Of a stretch of 64,000 nucleotides of DNA, positions 35,251-48,516 are shown in pieces. Numbering within the stretch: position 1 is the first letter of the stretch; every line of letters starts with the position of its first letter. Position numbers and translations under genes: made by a program. Below the pieces are notes generated by a model, which was not told the origin of the DNA, did not search any database, and saw only the letters and a program-made list of their open reading frames with translations. Source of the DNA: Cymodocea nodosa (taxonomy: Eukaryota; Streptophyta; Magnoliopsida; Alismatales; Cymodoceaceae); NCBI GenBank assembly GCA_036874045.1, contig CM072339.1:131501-195500 (forward strand), written 5' to 3'.

Positions 35251-38200
35251 TCATCGCCCGTTGAAGTACCGACCGCTACCGCCATTGTCGGGTGCGTGCC
35301 GGAGCCCCAGGGTGAGGGAGACGTCACCCGGTGCACCGAACCCAACCAGTCCCGCCCCAAAATGACTACCCACCATCACGCCACCGCCCACGTGGACGGC
35401 CGTGCCCAGCCGCCCCATCCCGGAGGCCGCTGCCATGGTGCCGACGACGTTGCCACTGACGCCGGTGCTGAGATGATTCGTATTGTTGTCTGAGGATGCG
35501 GGGAAAGGGATCAATGGCTGCTGCTGCTTGAGCATTGATGGTGTGATCAGCTGATCATCAGAACGGATGGCACTCTTGGTTTCGGCGGCGGTGCTTAATA
35601 TGGATGTGCCGCATTGAGGTATCTCGTGTGCTTGTGGTTGCTGCTGCGCTTGCGACGTCTGGTCTCCCTTCTCTCCTTCCGCTTCTTGCAGATACATCTC
35701 CTCTATCATGGGCTTCCATAGCCGAACTCTAGCGTTTATGAACCAGTTCGACACCTGCGGTCCACATGAATTAATATATGTATTTGATGCATGGATCAAA
35801 AACACTAAGAAGAGAGCTAACTTGTGTGGGGCTGCACTTCCAGTACGTGTTGTGAAGTGTGAACAATATTATAATAATAGTTAAGCTTGCTTGCATTCTG
35901 TACCGTCGGCAGGTGGTGAGGGTACGTAAGTTTGGCAAAATCATTTGTGATGATAATTAAAGGGCCCTCCCAGTTGGTGAGGAAAGTCAACCTTGCTTGC
36001 TAGTTCTTAATTTCCTAGTTGTCCTTTTACAATTGTACATTACTTTCTTGGTGTTTCACTCGATCGATACCCAATACATAAAACTAGTTGGGATGAAAGA
36101 TGGATCTAAAAAGCAAATAGATAAAATGCGGCATGCGGATTGGAACTAAATAACGTCAAAAGAAGTAGAAATAAAGGCAATAACGGAGACGTACGACCAA
36201 AAACAAATGGAAAAGATATCCAAATGAACTCCTCATATATATGGTTCCATCCAAGGTCTGGACCTAATTATCACAGATGAAGGATAAAAAATAAAGAGAC
36301 AAAAGTAAATGAAGGGCATGCATGTCAAGGCGTTACAATTTGAAATGAATGAGATCGAAATAGAGACAGAAAGACGAAAACGGATGCTAACATTAGAGAT
36401 CGATATGGTTCCGATGAGAGCGGAAAGGATTGACGGACCCAATACAGACATATAAATCTAGCTACCAAGTACAATGCATGCATGTCAAGGGAACAGGCAA
36501 GATATATATATATATATATATATATATGATAGATCGAAACAGGGTAACATCAGACAATGTAGAAACAGAGGCAGATACATGAAAACAAGGGTCTAAAGCC
36601 GGCCATCAGATTCATATGGGATCCTTGGAGCTAGGTAAATCAAATCTCCATTTCTGCTTGGTGTTAATTTTATTCTGTACCCAATATATATATTACATGT
36701 TGCGCATTGTATTATAAATAGCAAGGCGGCCAAGGTCCTTGTTTTCAGCAATCTTCTCTTTTATAATAACTGCAGGTTAATCCACTAACCTAGCTACGAA
36801 TGCATGGTACGTGGTAGAATACCTATCTATTATTTTACATCAGAGGGATAACGATAAATAAACCATTTCGTATAGAAACAAAGGAAACATTAGAAACCAG
36901 CTGCTATATGTATGTATGTATGTATGTATGTGTGTGTGTGTATATAAGATGAACCTGGTTTCTTGTCAAACCGGTCTGCCGTGCCAACAAATGCTTGTCG
37001 GCATCACTAGGGTACCTGAAACCGAAAGCAGCCCAAGGCACGTTACATATGCATGAACGAACACCATATATAGGTATAAATATTAGTCTCTCTGTTTGCT
37101 GGTGATAAAGTAAATGGTATCATCCTAGCTATCATTTGCGTTACTACATATCCATGCACGAACAATCGAATCTCGTAAAGAAGGAAGAAATCAAGGACAG
37201 ATGCAGACATCTCGATCATTTGTGGTTAAACAAACCCAATTTATAAGGACAACCACATTGCCCATCCATCACGCCAATAATTGAAAGGTACGTTGAAATC
37301 ATAAATATGTCAAGGTTTCCATGTACGTGTGCAGTGGAAATCCTAATTCAGTCCACCTCGATCTACAGTACTCGTGCTTGTGGCACAACTTGATATAAAA
37401 CATTATGATATGTCCGTGGAAGGTGTAACTGTGCTGCAATGCATGACTCGATTGTGAAGGAAGAAGGGGGTCGATTGATTAATTTAATTAAGAAGGAATG
37501 GAAGTGTTAATAATATACATATACGATGCACAGAGCATGCATGCCTGTACGGATCGAGTAAGTAATTAATGATTACTACTATAAATTAAGGAAAGGTGTG
37601 CTCACGGATGAAGGAAGTGCTCGAAAAGCCAAGCCCTCAGCATATTGACGGATCTCTCGGGCAGTCCCCGCTGGGGCCTCCAAGCTTCTTGCTCCATCCG
37701 ATCATAGTGGAATGACCTGTGCCGCCTCAGGCTCCGATCCAGTATTCTCAGCCTCGGCGTCTCTCCTTTTGTCAGGCCGGAGCCGGAGCCGGAGCCGGAG
37801 CCGGGTCCAGGAACGCCGGCGTCAGCAATACCATAGTTCTCTCCGAGGAGCTCGCAGGCGCGCTTCAGCTGGGCGGCGATGGCGTCCTTGAGGCTGCGGA
37901 AGTGGCAGGACATGGCCTTCTGCGCCAGGCCCGTGTAAGGCGTCGCCGCTCCCAACCCCATCGCGGTGTCGAAGGAGTCCACCACCTTCTGCATCTGCTC
38001 CCGGTAGCGCCCGTATCTTTCGTCGACCTGCAGTGAATGATCACGCAGTATGTTGAAGCAAAGCAATTATATATTTAGGTAAGTACGTACGCATTAATCA
38101 CCATCCTTAATATATCATCGTACATCTTGTGTAATCAATCAATCAATCATACCGCTCACTCACCCACCCACCCACCCACCCACCGATGCAATGCAATTAA

Positions 38201-39536
38201 CCGCTCAACCAACTCTTCGGTGGTCCAATAAAATAGCCATTTTTTATATCCAATATCCCTTCTTGTACATATATTTGCAATTAATGGTGGAACAAATTAA
38301 ACATCGTTATATATGTATATGCTGCTAGCCAGCTGTTGGTGTGCAGCAAATCATGCATGCGTTGGATGAATCAACCGATAATTTCAACGGGTGCATGAAT
38401 TACCTGTGGTTGGTCCGAAATTAACCCCCATGCCCATGATTTTCAAAAACAAATTAAAAGGAGATTAGCAAAACTAAATTAAAAGGAGACTATCGATCGA
38501 TCTATCAGAGAGAAGGAGGTAATTAGGGGCAGGTTACTGCAGTACATGCCTTATCGACCAACGAAAAGAGCTTGGCTTTCCTTCTCTGCTGCTCCGATCT
38601 ATCAGATGGCGACAGTACCGGTGGTCGGTCCTTCGATGAACAAGAAGAAGAAGCGCCTTCTCCTCCTTGGCTTGTACTAATGTTAGGGTTTGATGTGGCC
38701 TGACGCTTAGCTCTCCCCCCCCTACCGTCCTTCAACTGCAGACCTTTCCCACCAACGTTGCAGAATTCCGCCAACACCTCCTGTGCTGCCCTTGAGTACT
38801 TGGAATGCCTCAGCACATTTACCATTCCCATGCCTCCGCCCAAACCTTGTCCTTCCTCTTGACTCTGCAAGGGATTGTGGTTGTTGTTGTAGTACAGCAA
38901 TCCACCTCTGCCCCTCATCTCTTCTGCCTTCTCCATCTCTAGCTGCCGTTGGAGAGGCGAGCTCAAGGACAGGGAAAGCCCTTGTCGACCCTCCGCACCT
39001 CCTCCGACGGACGACGTCGCAGCCAAGAGGTCTTGGTGGACTAGAGGTATGCCTCGAGGAACTGGAGATGGAGGCGATGGAGACCTTGGCTGCTGTTGCA
39101 CTTGTCCTTGAGGGTCCACCAGGAAAAGTTGCATGGCAGCCGCGGAATCGGCATTCAACCCGGGCATGGCTGCTTGGTGGTGGTTCTGCTTGTCGACCAG
39201 TGGACTTCCGGTCATGTGATGAGCTACCTGGTGCAGGGTGGTGGAATTGTTTCTATGATGAGCTGCGGCGGCATAGGTCCAGTCCCCGCCGAAACCCGAT
39301 GCAGCTCCTGGCGACGGTGGCCTATGGAGCCGGTACGCAGAGGCGATTTGGTTGGCAAGGAGGTCAGCGGCAGAGATCCCGGAGGGAGTGAAATTAAACA
39401 TCTCAGACAACATGTTGTTGGCGGCTGCAGGCTCGTAGACGGTGGCCTGCTGCTGTTGGTGTTGGTGGTCCGGCCGCGGTTGCCGGTCGAAGGCATCGGA
39501 GAAGCCGAAGATGCCTTGGTGGAAACTCTGAGACAT
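35251..39536 (-). CDS. BLH: BEL1-like homeodomain (TALE) transcription factor, BLH2/4-like
   Basis: Four exons (39536-38550, 38027-37606, 37015-36955, 35754-35251) encode 657 residues; exon 3 is the 61-nt homeobox exon usual for BELL genes. The SKY domain begins at residue 245 ([15 protein letters not shown]). The BELL domain spans about 314-385, and the TALE homeodomain about 443-506, with the PYP loop (470-472) and [15 protein letters not shown]-like motifs are GLSLSLS (186-192) and VSLTLGL (about 635-641), a layout I associate with BLH2/BLH4 (SAW). BELL proteins pair with KNOX proteins through SKY/BELL to control meristem and leaf form. Intron 1 needs a GC donor (GATAAG|GCATGT), because joining VDK to VDERYGRY preserves family spacing. 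A Gly/Ser dipeptide run lies at residues 406-412. Confidence 0.95.
36908..36945. repeat. (TATG)n/(TG)n microsatellite in BLH intron 3
   Basis: A tetranucleotide TATG run passes into TG repeats a few bases inside the intron, right next to the exon 3 donor (36954-36953). On the transcript strand this places a CATA/CA run just after the splice site. Confidence 0.9.
38157..38184. repeat. (CACC)n repeat in BLH intron 1
   Basis: About seven tandem CACC/CCCA units, next to (CAAT)n at about 38132-38148. Confidence 0.9.
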
Positions 39537-41806
39537 GGATGGACGGATGAGAGGTCAGAATCGAAGGGCCCAGCAGTGGCGACGATGGGTTTTGAGGTAG
39601 GTGGCGGTGAAGGAGAGGGAAGGGCGACGACAATAGAGTCGAAGGAGCAGCTATTTCTTCCATGGGGGCAAAGTGATGCTTTGCTTGGTGGGCATGACAG
39701 TTGGATGGATATATGAGGCCTGTGGATCTCCCGTCCCACTCACTCTCCCTTGCTTGCCTTTAATTTCTCTCTAGGCCTGCCCTTTGTTGTATATATGTAC
39801 GTATGCAGATCAAGGATCGATGAGCTTGAAAGTGGCGGACCTAGCTCTGATGCCGGATTCCAATACCTGCTCTTCTCTTTCTCTGGCTTCTTCTTCTTCT
39901 TCTTCTTCTTCTTCTTCTATACTTACTAGCTAGCTAGCTAGCTATCTCTTTTTACAAAAATACAGTTAGTTGTGGGATGTAAGAACTTAGATGCGAAAAA
40001 CATGACAAAAGAATCTGGACCTTTCCTTTACACATACATATATATATTTCTTGTCCAAATCAATCTTTTTATCTGGATGGAAATTAAACCTTCCGTGGAA
40101 TCTGGCTTTTGGCAAGAAATAGAGTCGGACTGTGGTGTTCGTACCTACACCGCTGATGGAGGGCGTCCGTTCGCGATTGCAAGACTTGTACGTCGATGGT
40201 GCCGATGATCAGTGGTCGTCCACGATTTGTCGGTTTGGAAATATATATACATATATCTATGGAGGGACCCCGCTGTTGTGCTGATTGAACCCATTAGTAT
40301 TATACGGTTTTCTGATTTTGACGCCGCAACCACTATCACTATGTGGTATGTGGTATGTGGTATGTACTACTCCCTCTTCTCTTTTAATATATATATATAT
40401 ATACGTACGTACGTATGTGTTATTTGTATCTCCACGATTCCTAGATTGTGTTGCGCGGCCCGTTTGCTCTTGGGCAGGCAAATGAATTTCTTCTTCCCAA
40501 TTAACGTTCAACAAACAAAATCATATATGTTGTTGATGTACTTACCTCGAGCGCCTGTGTCCGTCCGTGTACGCAAATCCTTCGTCACCATCTAATTCTA
40601 TAAATATTAAAACAGTGCGTTTGATTTTGATCCAATACCGAAACTTAACCAACACGGCCATACGCCCATACATACCATCGAATGCGTCCGATCTCGTGCT
40701 CCCACACGTGATGCCACGTCCTTTGGAAAAAAGGAAGCAAGCAAGCAAACAAACAAACAAGCTTACGTGTACTTGTACACACACAAGTCCACCTCCTCTC
40801 TTCTTCTCACACCCATACATGTACGTATACTTGCTCGTTCACGCACGCATCGGAAGACCACCACCACCACTCGTCGCTAGCCAGAAGGAAACAAGCACAC
40901 GTATCTCTTTCGCTTTCCCCGTCCCTCTCTCAGAGCCAACCTCCTCCTTACTTGTGCCCGCCCTCATTTTAATATTTACCGGAGGGCGTCGCCGGGTGAA
41001 GAGCTTATTTAATTAATATCATTATAAAAATATATACATTTTCATGTCACACACTTGTAACATATTTAATTTCCAGGTTGACATATAAAACCCAAAGACC
41101 TCTGTGGCCTGTGAAATTCCTACCTTCACGCGATGGGAAAAAAACAAAAAAGGAAGAAAAGGTCGAACGAGAGAGAGCGCTGAGTGCTTGTTTGTTTCCT
41201 TTCGTGAGAAATGCATACCATTAATTTTTAAGCCTTTTGTTTTATTTCGATCAAGCCAAATTCCAACGTGATTGCTCGACAATTAATTATTGCACCAAGA
41301 AAGTAAATTTTAGGTTCGGACACGGTCAGATTGAATATTACGTACCGCAACTTGATTGAAACGTGAAACATTTTTGAACCATGAAGTTGGTGAACAAACC
41401 GGAGAGGATAACAATCGAGACGATGAGAGCATTCTTTCGGTGGGTGCTGTAACTTGGGAGAGTGGGATTAATGATGTGAGGTTTTGCGGTTTACAGGTGG
41501 CGATGCACTCAATTTCCATGATTAAGCTCGTAAATCACGAGGTCGGCTCCATCCCATGAATAATAATGCTGCACAAATCCAGTCAATACCAGAAATGCAA
41601 AACCTTGTGTTAGCTGTTCTTCACCTGCGACGTTAGCAGCAAAGTCACAGCTGTTGTAATCTTCCAAAAGGCATGCATGCATGATGATGATGAAGTTGAC
41701 GTCGTTAAAAAGAACGATTCCTCTTTCGAAAATTAACGTTCTCCGTTTCTCCTTTTCTTTCGGTCTGATATACGTCGGCCTTCAAATTCAAGAAAGGCAT
41801 GGTAGA
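39537..41806. other. BLH upstream region and BTB 3' flank, no gene seen
   Basis: It contains the BLH 5' leader and promoter, a (CTT)n run (39887-39918), a (CTAG)n run (39926-39944), several TATA/ACGT runs (about 40388-40420) and an AAAC/AAGC run near 40735-40762. Frames of up to 149 codons here are biased by these repeats and show no family motif. Confidence 0.45.
39887..39918. repeat. (CTT)n microsatellite upstream of BLH
   Basis: About ten CTT units roughly 350 bases upstream of the BLH ATG, read as GAA on the gene strand. A (CTAG)n run follows at 39926-39944. Confidence 0.9.
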
Positions 41807-44800
41807 TTAGTCTGCTTGCCGTTCGACGTAAGGCCTGGTGAAAGTTCTCCTCCACCAGACCTCGAAGGCCCTTCGAAGATTCGGGCAATCATCTCCAACT
41901 TTCAAGAAACTTCCCAGCCAAGAGAGCAAGATACTCCGCTGATCTTCCAACGGCAGTGTGAGGATGGTTCTGCCGATCCCTTCCTCCACCCCCTTTCGGT
42001 CGAATGATCTGCAACCATGTTGCAACCAACGGAAATCATCGATCAGTGGCTGCAGCCACACCCGCAGCAACATCCGGCGAGTGTCCTTCGATGGAAGCAA
42101 TTCTCCTCTTCCTATGCCAACGTAGAGCCTGGCACTGACACAACTGACAAGGTGGCGAGATACATGCACGGGCATCCTCGGATGAAGTCTCGCCAGCTCG
42201 CTCTGACTAGCCCACATGATGGCAAACTCATCCACTGCATGTCTATCGGCCATTATGTCAACCAGCCAAAGAAGATTATCGGCATCCACACTTATCTGTC
42301 GTGCCACAGCGTCTCTGCTCTCCAAAGATTTTCCAGGGAAGTCAGGTTCGGCGGCTACTTGTCTAAAGTGCAGCACAAGTGAGTCCAAACAGCTTTGGCA
42401 TGAACCGTATAAAGTCTCGACACAAATGTCCGCAGAGCCACCTATCAGATGGCTATTCTCCCTCAGGAGCTTAAGAACCAGGGATTTCATCTCGCGTCGA
42501 CCTCTGTCATCGTTGCTTTTCAGTACCAGATCCATGATCTGAGCTAGAGTATCTTTAGGAGGGTTGGCGATCTCGGATGACACCCGTTTTAGTATTGGGC
42601 TGACCCCAGATTTGTGACTCTGCAGACGTCGAATGGAAGATACCACTTTTTCTTCTTCGTCCTCAACCCATGGGGCAGCTTCCAAGTACTCCAAGCATGA
42701 TTTTATGCATGCATGGAATCCAAGTGACTCTGCAACCTGCAGAACATTGTCATGCACGAGTAATTTTTTTTTAAAAAAAAACCATATATATAGTATACCT
42801 ACAATAGGTCAACCAAGGAATTAGTATTTTATTTATTAAACAGGTTTCCATGGCAATCTGAATGCCGTTGTAATATCATCCAATAAGTGAATATCTAGAC
42901 TATGCTAAAAAATCATCGATCACTTTTAAGACACCATCTGCTTTATGGTACATGATGTCTAGTAATTAAGAGAGATTATTAAAAAGTAAGTAAGCCCACA
43001 CAAACAAGAATGCCAACAGAATTAATATGAATCACACTAAGGACCTGTTCGATTTACAGTAATCAATATGTAATATAATATAATGTAATTGAATTACATT
43101 TCTGAATTAGATTACAATTTTTAGTTTTGTTATTATTACAAATTCAATTCTTTAAGATATCACTCAACCAATTAAAAATAAATTTCGATAATAAAATTGA
43201 TTCTTTATATATTCTTATAATTAGTTTACATTTGATTATCAAATATTGTAATTTGATTACATTACATAAGGATTACCATCAACCAAACAAGATTTGAGAG
43301 AATTGATATCATGATATGTGATTAATGAATTCTAGAAAGGATAATGGCCAATACTAGCTTGGAGCCAAGGAATAAAACCTCGGTTTCATGTTGAAACATT
43401 GGTCTAATGGAAAAAGAAAACATGTTGATGGAAGATTGATACAGTAGAGACAAAAGTTCATGTCACAAGACTAAATCCAGGAATTTCAGCTTGAAAATTA
43501 AGTAAGAGATAAATTAAGCAACAATAAAAATTAATATTTTTCATAAACTTTTGGACATTAAAAGAATAGTATACATTCAAAACTAATAATGACAACATGT
43601 AAGAGAATACTAAAATATTTAGTGGATGTAAAATAACAATGCTCACTTATTGAAGCCTAATATTATGTGGATTCTTGCTCAAACACTTCATTTATTCTCT
43701 TCACAACACAAAAGCACTCCATGGTATGATATATTCTATTTTCAATGAGATATTTGTGGCATTGTGATTGTGAAAGTTCAATGAAAATTCCCATCGTTAT
43801 ATGCTGATGAATCAAGGAAATGGCTATGGAATATTGTTATGGTTATCAAGGAGGTCGGTAGGGAGGTGGTTCTAGAGGTAGTTGTAGAGGTTGTTCTAGA
43901 ACTTGTTCATTGTTATCCTAGAGTACATCAATCCATTAACAAATCTACTTGAAAATTTAAACATACAAAGCCTAACAAGAAGAATTCCTCACATAATATA
44001 AAAGTACAAATATGTAAGTATTATTTTAGTATAAAAGATACCTTGCCAACTTACATTGTGTCATATTGCTTGTGATGAAATAGAAAAAAAAATGCTTAAA
44101 TTGTTAAAAACTCCAAAAAACACACATGTTGAAAATTTTTTGGCATATGTTGAAATTGGATTCGTTGAATGGAGCTAGATGAGTGATCTATTTCTAGTTC
44201 AGGTTGGAAAGGCAGGGAAAGTAACTAAGTCTAAAGCAGTCGTGAGAATGAGTGCACACTTGGACATGTGCTTTGGCAAATCTATCCCATTATAATGGGC
44301 TTAATGGAATAGATAGAATGCAATGAGATCAACCATAGAGTAAGACACAAACATTTTCTAAATATTCTTGTCAATTGGCAAGCAAATAAGAATAGCAAAC
44401 ATGAGTTCTACAAACCTTCAGAATGCGCAGCACACGGGTGACATTTTGCTTGATCAAACTCTGTTTCATTTCTTTGCAGTACATTAGTCCTATCGTCTCT
44501 ACATAGATCTCCACATCTTTGCAAACACTAATGTCGATGACTGACGATTGAAACTCTCTGGAGAATTTTTCTTCAAAATATCTGCTATGCTCTGCAAGGA
44601 CATCCCTGTGCACACTCATTCTCACGGCAATCCCCTCCTTTCCAGATAGAAGTAGCTTCACATCACTTGTTTCTGGCTGTCCAAACCCAATATATATCTT
44701 CTGCTGGGGAGCCTCCACAGTGGGCTTTGCTGCTCTATCTGCCACGACAGGGGCACATTTCTGATCATCACAAATAACTCTGGACCTTGAAGAGTTGGAA

Positions 44801-45039
44801 GTCTGTTTCTTCTCAGCCGGCTGGGTTTGCACCTTCTGAGTGCAAAACTTCTGTGATGATTGTGGTTGTGCCACAGGAGATGAAGGCATGTGCTTGCTTT
44901 GGTGGATTTGGCTCTTAAGTGTCTTCTCCATGACAGCCGGTGAAGGGCAGCACCAGAAGCCTTCTGGAGTCACAGCAATGGGAACATTTCTGATCTTTGT
45001 CTGGCCCGAACTAGCACTCTTAACTCTCAAATCAGCCAT
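41807..45039 (-). CDS. BTB/POZ domain protein of the At1g63850/At2g13690 type
   Basis: Two exons (45039-44416 and 42736-41807, phase 0, GT-AG) encode 517 residues. The basic N-terminal third includes FWCCPSPAVMEK, a segment shared by this plant group. The BTB fold starts near SDVKLLLSGKEG and includes MSVHRDVLAEHSRYFEEKF and VEIYVETIGLMYC. The exon junction (LK|VAESLGFHACIKSC) is exactly continued by LEYLEAAPWVEDEEEKVV, and the rest is the family's helical C-terminal region. BTB proteins of this kind are thought to act as CUL3 adaptors or scaffolds, but this subgroup has no firm biochemical role. The intron is 1.7 kb and carries a small transposon. Confidence 0.88.
43041..43293. mobile_element. 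MITE-like element in the BTB gene intron
   Basis: About 250 bp of AT-rich DNA bounded by imperfect inverted repeats: CCTGTTCGATTTACAGTAATC on the left and, read from the other strand, CTTGTTTGGTTGATGGTAATC on the right. Roughly 15 of 21 positions agree. TGTAAT/ATTACA words are dense inside. The GTTTGG-type end is common among plant MITEs. The target duplication is unclear, so the superfamily is left open. Confidence 0.55.
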
Positions 45040-46544
45040 CGTTTACACCAAAACAGACAGAGATGCTAACAGCAAGTCAACTTCCCCCCTAAAGCCTGAT
45101 TTCCACGGTTCTTTAGTGCGTTAGAAGTATTTCAGTGCTAAAACTAAGAACTAAAAAGATAAACCATCCAAAATTTAGAAAGGCGCATGCCTGCACGTGA
45201 GAAAAGGAAACTGTAAGACAACTAGCCGGGAGGAACTCCAGATACAGATCAACGAAATCTTCACCTCAGAAACGAAGACAGAGACACTGGAAAAATAATT
45301 CAAAAGAAATGCCGAGAAGACTGATGGTAATGCAATGTATCTACAAGCTGAACACACTGAGAGAGGTAGAAGCAGAGACGTACTCACTTCATTTTCATCT
45401 GACAAGCCACAGGACAAGAGCTTTACATAAGAAACAGTAGAATAAATAGAAAACGAAAAAGATAGAATCACGCATGACAAAAAGATTTCAGAGTGAATAG
45501 ATGTACCATAAAGATTACAAGGAGGGCAGTTCCATGTTACCAACGCCAGAGAAAACTAAATGGTCTTTCAAGATCAGAAGAAGTCATAAATTGAGCAAAC
45601 CGCATCTTTGCATTTTTGCAATACATCCGTATGCAAATAACTGATTTTCCTACCAAACCAAAACTATGAAACAAAAGAGCAGCAACGAGAAGGGCCTTAC
45701 ATTTACATATATGTGAACGACAGGTGCCACAACCAAAATGGTTCTCCCCTAAATCTTCCATTCCCCAATCTTCTGCATACTTCCTTCTCACAGCCCTTTT
45801 TCTGGCTCCTGAAGATCAAACCAGCCAAATGATGTCAAGCATGGGAGAAAGCAGAAACCCGGACGTTGGAAACGATGACCATGCTCCGTAATGGTCTCGC
45901 TTTTACTCCCCCCCTACAATCTCCTTCCCCTTTTGATACTGATAACGGGAACCAGAAAACAAGAGCTAAGATTGAAAAAAGAAAGAAAGAAATGCACTTG
46001 CTGGTGTTTGTTCTTCGTGTCGCTTACCGCTTGAATGCTTTCCTCTTCTTCTCCCGTCTTCGCTGTGATAGTCTTTGTTGCAAATGGAAGGGATGGATGT
46101 GAGGCAGGTGGCACGGGCAGGAATGTATGAAAAATAATCTGCAAGGTTAGCAAAAATCCAAAATTTGGCATGTGATTGCAGTTTTCTTATTGACACAAAT
46201 CCGCAACTCATCTCTCTTCATAGATAATTAACAATGTTGTTCAATCACGGGCGAAAGCAGGATTAAAGAAAGAACATGACTCCCAACTCCATGCTTCCTT
46301 TTCCATCGGAATGTGCTCATCTTTTGTCTGGATCCCCCTAGCACCTTTGCAGAGGAAGCACAAAAGCAACCACAATAGCGAAAACCAGTAGAATTCAAGC
46401 TCGCCATCTTGTTTATTTTTCAGAGTACACGACCGTTGGTCAGCTCAAGCTACCACTTTTCTCTTTACCATTCGATGTGATATTAAGATATGAGGTCTTT
46501 GAGTCTTCGGTATTGTGCTGAATATGGTAGCATCTGCCATAAAG

Positions 46545-46569
46545 GAGAAGAAGAAGAAGAAGAAGAAGA
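46545..46569. repeat. (GAA)n microsatellite
   Basis: About eight GAA units in the spacer upstream of the BTB gene. Confidence 0.9.
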
Positions 46570-46740
46570 CTGACTTGAATGGGATGTAATAGACTAATGC
46601 AGGAAGGATGGAAGTAAATATTAAGAACAGAACTGCATTGAATGAGCATCAGAACTACACACCTGAACAATTTAGTCATCGGAAATTACTTAAATCCATC
46701 CATGCTATCACTGCAAGTCGGTTACACATTTACAGACTGT

Positions 46741-46825
46741 ACCTTATTGGTATACGTGACATGATATGAAATGATACCGTACCTTATCGATCTGCATGAC
46801 ATTATATGATAGGAAATGATACCTT
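46741..46825. repeat. Imperfect tandem duplication, unit about 43 bp
   Basis: Two adjacent similar units, each starting ACCTTAT and ending GAAATGATACC, separated by TGACAT(G)ATATGAT-like words. Old local duplication with no coding content. Confidence 0.6.
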
Positions 46826-48516
46826 TTACTTAAAACTATCCTGCAAATTAGAGTTAGATCTATATTGATTCGAGAATATTGACATACTTAAATCTTAATG
46901 AAATGTATGTGAACCAGAACCTGAAATAGATCCATATTTTACGTCATAGTGACGAAAGATGCCACGCATGATTTGGTAATATTCTGACTTACAAACACAC
47001 TTAGTTTTTTACACTTTTTCGGATAAACACAAAAATCAACACTACAAATAATACAAGGGGAAACTCATCTTTATAACATTTTTCTTCAACCACAATAAAA
47101 AAATCGATGCATTTTGGTTAATCAACACTTTCAAACAAAAGGGTCCTAATAAGTTGAACCTGAGACCACGACCCCAAGTTCCCAACTAATTTACGCTGCT
47201 TTTTTTATAATGATATTATTTTTACATTTATCAAAATTTAAATTTTGATAAAAATTATAAACATCACTGTCTCTAACATACTTACTTAACCGAACCATTA
47301 CACTTACTTCACTTTTTACACAAGGACAACCTTGGACAACCTTGGATAACTAACCAAGCTTGTTCGTTCTTATTTGGTTTCTCAATGACCAGCAACAAAA
47401 CAGAAACAACAAGCAGAGACAAATTTTTTTAGTGGTTACAAGTTACAGCATTGCCTCTAAAAACATGCTGCCACATGATTCTTTTCGTGTATTGTCATGT
47501 ACTCGTCTGACTCACTCGGTGGCAGAGCCACGCTATAAAGTTTACGTAGTTTCTCTATCAACTCACTCTTAATTTAATCGTTAGATTGGCTCATAGGTAA
47601 AACGATAGAAAGAACCGTGGAAAAGATTCCCGGTCAGGAAAGAAACATGTGCTTATGTTAAAAATAATTATCATTGCGAGGGAAACGGGACATATAAAAT
47701 ATATCCTCAGATCAAGTTACATGTCGTCAGTTGTCCAGGGGCCACCGGAGCGAACCAACCTCGTGGTTTGATTTATTTTTTAATCATGACAACATTTTTA
47801 CCTAAAGTTTTTGATAATAATGTTTTTCCGGATAATTTGAAACCTAATAAAAATTACGAATAGTCTGTCTCGCTTCTAATGATGAGCTATAATAATTGAT
47901 TTATATTTTTCACCTAAATTTAACTCAAAACCTACTTCCTTGTATATATCGGAGGGTAAGGCCGACGACGACTTCGCTGTCTCGACGGGTGTTTGATTTA
48001 TCTTATCATTATTTATTATTTCTTTCGGATAATAATAATTTTTAGGTTTGAAAGCTACCGATTTGTTTACCTGCAGGCGCGGCGCATGCCTTCACGTGCC
48101 TGCCGGGAGACGCAGCTGGATCGGTTTTGCAGCTCTGCACATGGCAGGTGCGACACACGTGCCTGTCGCATCAAGAACGTACGGTGGTATCAGTGTCAAG
48201 CTCTAAACCCAAAGCTGCGGGCTACCACGATTGCATTGGTTTTAAAGTCTAACCGGGCGGCACTTGTCCGATTGGAGGAGGGGTCAGCGCCTGTTGGACC
48301 TCCAGGCTAGTTTCCAGATATAATAAATAAAATAATATATTGCTTTGGAGGGTAGAAGACCATAATTTCCATTCTCCCCCATCTCTCGCCCATACGATGA
48401 CCACTCATCTGTTATCACTGCAAATTACTACCACATGATGCGTTGTTGACTTTGTTGTCCATCTCCTTCACTGGATCTGCACAAAACATTCACCTCAAAA
48501 ATCTCAAAAGGAAAGA

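Larger units (their letters stand above)
45040..48516. other. BTB upstream region and long AT-rich spacer, no gene called
   Basis: The first 1.2 kb may hold 5' leader exons of the BTB gene; one frame at 45791-45537 (-) is open for 84 codons without a known motif. Further on are a (GAA)n run (46545-46569), an imperfect tandem duplication at about 46741-46825, and a small CAACCTTGGA repeat at 47323-47348. At 47993-48310 a 105-codon frame has no family match. Confidence 0.4.

Noticed and set aside
40212..41016. Frames of 127 and 149 codons upstream of BLH
   Set aside because: They are Tyr/Ile or Pro/Ser runs coded by TA and other simple repeats.
43780..44180. Gly/Arg-rich then Cys-containing stretch in the BTB intron, suggesting a copia gag relic
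   Set aside because: No complete zinc knuckle or protease motif can be read and stops are frequent.
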